DNA of 64,000 nt, taken from positions 434,001 to 498,000 of the forward strand of contig CAVXLL010000011.1 in the NCBI GenBank assembly GCA_963762575.1, written 5' to 3'. The stretch comes from AP-15 sp963762575. GTDB lineage: Bacteria; Pseudomonadota; Alphaproteobacteria; ATCC43930; CGMCC-115725. This document shows positions 60,908 to 64,000 of the stretch, piece by piece. The first letter of the stretch is position 1. Each line of letters opens with the position of its first letter. The translations under genes and the position numbers were made by a program. Under the pieces are notes generated by a model. It did no database searches and was not told the DNA's origin. It worked only from the letters and a program-made list of their open reading frames with translations.

Positions 60908-60951
60908 GGCTTAATCCTCTGCGAGACCAGCTTTCCGCGAAAGAGAATAAC

Positions 60952-62268
60952 ATGGCGCAGGAAACCGTCCGGCTCGCCGAATATGCCGCCGCACTTCGCT
61001 ACGAGGATCTGCCCGCGGTCGTCGTGCAGCAGGCGAAGGACTGCATCATCGACACGGTCGCGGCCTGCATTTGCGGCAGCGCTCTGCCGTGGAGCCGCAT
61101 CGTCATCGACTATGCCGAGCGCACCGGGCCCGGCGGCAAAAGCCGCATCCTCGGCCGGAACGGACCGGCGGTGCAGGCGCCGGCAGCGGCGCTCGCCAAT
61201 GGCGCGCTCGCCCATGCTTTCGAGCTCGACAGCCTGACGCGGCCCGGCGCCGGCGCCCATCCCGGCGCGACCGTGTTGCCGCCGGCTCTCGCGGTCGCGC
61301 AGGAGCGCGGCGCCGACGGCCGGGCGTTGATCGCCGCCTTTGTCGCCGGCAACGAGGTGATGATCCGGATCGGCCGCGCGACCGGGCACACCAACGAGGC
61401 GCGCGGCTTTCACGCGCCGGGCACGACCGGCCCGTTCGGCGGGGCGGTGGCGGCGGGCCATCTGCTGCGGCTCGATCCGGCGGCGATGACCAACGCGCTC
61501 GGCATCGCCGGGTCGCTGTGCGGCGGATTGCTGGAGTTCGCCCGCGGCGACGGCGGCATGGTCAAGCGGCTGCATTTGGGGCGCGCCTCGGAAGCCGGCG
61601 TCCTGGCGGCGAGCCTCGCCGCGGCCGGTTTCGCCGGGCCGCGCACCGTGCTCGAAGGCGAGTTCGGGTTTCTCCGGGTGTTCTGCACGAAATGGGATAC
61701 GGCCGAGCTGACCCGCGGCCTCGGCGAGGAGTTTGTCGTCTCGACCACGGTATTGAAGCGCTATCCGTGCCACGCCACCGCGCATGCCGCGGTCAAGGCG
61801 GTGCGCGACCTGCAGGCCGCGCACGGTTTTACCGGGATCGAAATCGAGGCGATCACCGTTACCGGCACCCCGCGCATGGTCGAGCGCCACAACATTCTGG
61901 AGCCCGCCGATCTGATGCTGGCGCAATACAGCATCCCGTTCTCGGTCGCGCTGGCGCTCTGCCGCGAGGCGCGCGATCCCGAATCCTGGGACGAGAGGAC
62001 ATTGGCCGACCCGCAGATCCGCGGCCTATGCCGTCGCGTCAGGCTGGTGCCGGAGCCGAACGGCGAGCAGGGCGGGACGGTGACGATAACCCTCGCCGAT
62101 GGCCGCCGCCTCGAACACGGCCCCGAGAGCGGAATGCTCGAACCCGGCGAGCTGGGAGACAAATTCCTGCGCCTGACCCGCACAGCACTCGGCGCGCGTG
62201 ACTCCGCGGCATTGTTCGAGCGCTTTCAGCGGTTGGAAGAGGAACCGAAGCTTGACTGGCTGACCTAG
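60952..62268 (+). CDS. MmgE/PrpD family protein
   Basis: 438 aa, full length for the family (2-methylcitrate dehydratase PrpD, cis-aconitate decarboxylase, iminodisuccinate epimerase). AKDCIIDTVAACICGSALPW, ANGALAHAFELDSLTRPGAG, HPGATVLPPALAVAQERGAD and VKRLHLGRASEAGVLAASLA are typical. The conserved PCH is present as YPCHATAHAAV. The actual substrate cannot be decided; with the FAD dehydrogenase next to it, a tricarboxylate or succinate-type catabolic role is plausible. Confidence 0.9.
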   Translation: MAQETVRLAEYAAALRYEDLPAVVVQQAKDCIIDTVAACICGSALPWSRIVIDYAERTGPGGKSRILGRNGPAVQAPAAALANGALAHAFELDSLTRPGAGAHPGATVLPPALAVAQERGADGRALIAAFVAGNEVMIRIGRATGHTNEARGFHAPGTTGPFGGAVAAGHLLRLDPAAMTNALGIAGSLCGGLLEFARGDGGMVKRLHLGRASEAGVLAASLAAAGFAGPRTVLEGEFGFLRVFCTKWDTAELTRGLGEEFVVSTTVLKRYPCHATAHAAVKAVRDLQAAHGFTGIEIEAITVTGTPRMVERHNILEPADLMLAQYSIPFSVALALCREARDPESWDERTLADPQIRGLCRRVRLVPEPNGEQGGTVTITLADGRRLEHGPESGMLEPGELGDKFLRLTRTALGARDSAALFERFQRLEEEPKLDWLT

Positions 62269-62271
62269 ATC

Positions 62272-63318
62272 TCAACCCACGCTGTCGTCGGCGGCGCGGC
62301 GCAGGACCACTCCCGGTGTGGCACCGGTGTGTTGCGCGTTTTCGACGACGACGACGCCGTTGACGAGCACCGTCGTGCGGGCGCCGGTCGGGTATCGGTG
62401 GGGCTCGGCGTAGGTGGCGCGGTCCTTGAAGTCGGCGGGATCGAAGATCGTGATGTCGGCTCGATACCCTTTCTTGAGCAAGCCGCGGTCGCGCAGCCGA
62501 AGGGCCCGCGCCGTTGCCCCCGTCATCTTGCGCACGGCCTGCTCGAGCGGCAGCAGGTGCTGCTCGTGGACATAATGGCCGATGATCCGCGGAAAGGTGC
62601 CGTAAAACCGCGGATGCGGCATGCCTTGGCTGACGACCCCGTAATCGGCGACGCAATTGCCGTCCGAGCCGACCAGAGCCGAGGGCGAGCGCACAATCTC
62701 GCGGATGTCCTCCTCGGCGATCGAGGTGATCAGCACGCGCGTCGCGCCATTATCCTCGATCAGGTAGTCGCAGACCAGGTCGACCGGGTCGCGGCCCCGG
62801 GCCGCGGCGAGCGCTGCGATCGTTTCTCCGGCGTGCTGCGGCAACTGCGGCGATACTGAGATCTGCACGCATTCCCAGGACGGGAGGCGGCCCCAGTTGT
62901 TGAGCCCGTCGCGCTCGATCTCTACCCGGATCCGCTCGCGGGTTTCCGGCAGCGCGAGACGCCCCAGCATCGCCTCCAACCCGCCGACCTGAACCCAGGG
63001 CGGCAGCAGGTTCTTCAGCGGATTGGCCCCGGCCGTATAGGGGTAAGCGTCGCAATCGACGTCGCAGCCGGCGGTCCGCGCCGCCTCGATCATTCCGAGG
63101 ATCTGCGCCGCCTTCCCCCAATTGTCGGTCCCCGAGCATTTGAGATGCACGATCTCGACATGCACCCCCGAGCCGCGGGCGAAATCGATCGCTTCCGCGA
63201 CCGCTTCGAGCACCTTCTTCGACTCGTCGCGAATATGGGTGAAATAGGAGGCGTTATGGCTTTGCACCATCTGGCCGAAGGCGAGCAGCTCGGCGGGCTC
63301 GGCGAAGCTGCCCGGCGG
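62272..63318 (-). pseudogene. C-terminal half of the D-aminoacylase, separated by inversion
   Basis: The frame is open from about 63318 leftward (PPGSFAEPAELLAFG, then SYFTHIRDESKKVLEAVAEA, VEIVHLKCSG, DCDAYPYTAG, LVGSDGNCVADYG, GTFPRIIGHYVHEQHLLPLE, LLKKGYRADITIFDPADFKD) and ends at 62272. It includes the metal-binding/catalytic His and Asp regions of the family but lacks the N-terminal HSD and CGFS motifs, which are found on the + strand at 48598-49188. An ATG at 63270 could allow expression of a partial product. Ends 3 bases from the MmgE/PrpD stop. Confidence 0.9.
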
Positions 63319-63330
63319 CCCTCCCTGAGA

Positions 63331-64000
63331 TTAGCGCCCTTCGCGAACCACGGGGTTGCGCAAGGTGCCGATGCCGGTGATCTCGATCTCGACGGTGTCG
63401 CCGTGCTTCAAATTTTCGGGCGCGCCTTCAGTGCCCATCCACACCACGTCACCGGGGTAGAGAGTCAGGTACTGCGACATCCGGCTGATAAAAGTGGCGG
63501 GGCCGAAGAGCATGCTGTTGGTTTTGAAACGGATCTTCTCGCCGCCATTGACGCGAATGATCGTCTGCGCCGCATCGAGATCGAAATCGGTTTCGATCCA
63601 CGGGCCCATCGGTTTGAAGGTGTCGGTGTTCTTGGCGCGCCACAGGGTCCGGTCGCCGGCTTGCCAGGTGCGCTCGCTCATGTCGTTGCCGATCGTCCAG
63701 CCGAGGACGCAGGACAGCGCGTCTTTCTCGGACAGGTGCTTTGCCTTCTTGCCGATCACGGCGACGAGCTCGCCTTCGTACTGCACGCGCTCGGTCGCAT
63801 CGGACGGGATCACGATCGGTTCGCCATGAGCGATCAGCGCATTGTTGGCGCGGTAACCTATATCGGCCGCCTCGGGCAGTTTCGGCGTCTCGCCGCGCTT
63901 TTTGGCCGCTTCGATGACGTGCTCGGCGTAATTGAGCCCGGCGCAGTAGAAGGTGCGCGGCTCGACCGGCACCAACAGCTTGACCGACGACAAGGGCCGG
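63331..64000 (-). CDS. Fumarylacetoacetate hydrolase family protein (cut by window edge)
   Basis: At least 220 residues; the start lies beyond the right edge, since a TTG at 63993 is inside the conserved VKLLVPVEPRTFYCAGLNYA. EGELVAVIGKKAKHLSEKDA supplies metal-binding Glu residues; GWTIGNDMSERTWQ, GPWIETDFDL and YPGDVVWMGTEGAPENLKHG are standard. Family members hydrolyse or decarboxylate 2-keto acids and ring-cleavage products. Its stop is about 10 bases from the proposed right inversion breakpoint. Confidence 0.9.
   Translation of the reverse strand, partial: RPLSSVKLLVPVEPRTFYCAGLNYAEHVIEAAKKRGETPKLPEAADIGYRANNALIAHGEPIVIPSDATERVQYEGELVAVIGKKAKHLSEKDALSCVLGWTIGNDMSERTWQAGDRTLWRAKNTDTFKPMGPWIETDFDLDAAQTIIRVNGGEKIRFKTNSMLFGPATFISRMSQYLTLYPGDVVWMGTEGAPENLKHGDTVEIEITGIGTLRNPVVREGR

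Noticed and set aside
1..64000. CRISPR arrays, tRNA and rRNA genes
   Set aside because: None seen: no regularly spaced direct repeats of the right size and no cloverleaf or rRNA signature was recognised by eye.

Overview
The window reads as a chromosomal segment of a GC-rich alphaproteobacterium. The evidence is the pdhB-pdhC-lpd-lipA-coq10/ratA lipoate block, the NDUFA12/MlaD/DUF2155/aat/accCB/aroQ block, a B12-dependent ribonucleotide reductase, an HWE-type sensor kinase and an HpnL-like (hopanoid-associated) membrane protein. Genus cannot be fixed from sequence reading alone; a Rhodospirillales- or Rhizobiales-like soil organism is an inference.

Layout. 0-8.5 kb: end of pyruvate dehydrogenase E1 beta, E2, E3, then a PhnDCE-type phosphate/phosphonate ABC transporter behind a three-unit Pho-box-like repeat, a ureidoglycolate-lyase-like enzyme, lipA and a COQ10/RatA protein. 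8.5-19 kb: a lower-GC surface-glycan locus (acyltransferase-SGNH, HpnL-like protein, phosphatase-like protein, FemAB/GNAT protein, methyltransferase-GNAT fusion, second methyltransferase, Wzx-type flippase). 19.7-22.3 kb: nadA, nadC and a Phd/PIN toxin-antitoxin pair with a perfect 28-bp palindromic operator. 22.3-28.7 kb: a decayed zone with a frameshifted M81 peptidase, small stress proteins (CsbD, Hsp20), rpmE, a frameshifted membrane protein and an IS1595-type element with 8-bp target duplications. 28.8-32.4 kb: an HpaB-family flavin monooxygenase, HicA/HicB genes and a zinc-ribbon/deoxyribosyltransferase-like protein. 32.5-42.8 kb: nrdJ, NDUFA12, mlaD, DUF2155, aat, accC, a DUF559 nuclease inserted between accC and accB, aroQ, rpsU, csp. 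43-46.5 kb: a CheB-CheR-PAS-HWE kinase with its receiver. 47-64 kb: catabolic genes (second HpaB, D-aminoacylase, NMT1-like binding protein, FAD dehydrogenase, MmgE/PrpD, FAH family) surrounding an accessory operon.

The most interesting part is 50.6-59.0 kb, read right to left: an N6-adenine-type DNA methylase, a protein that joins a MORC-like GHKL-S5 ATPase to a histidine-kinase module, a receiver-domain protein, a 221-aa protein of unknown family, and a HicB/HicA-like pair. Two almost identical 1038-bp IS copies sit in two of these genes. Removing each IS and one 8-bp duplication restores the reading frame at the insertion site, so the ancestral operon can be reconstructed by eye. This looks like a recently inactivated, phosphorelay-linked methylase system (defence or epigenetic; function inferred).

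In addition, a D-aminoacylase gene is cut in two: its N-terminal half is on the + strand at 48.6-49.2 kb and the complementary C-terminal half on the - strand at 62.3-63.3 kb. The simplest explanation is a 14-kb inversion that carries the whole methylase island. Several accessory genes carry frameshifts while the core genes are intact.
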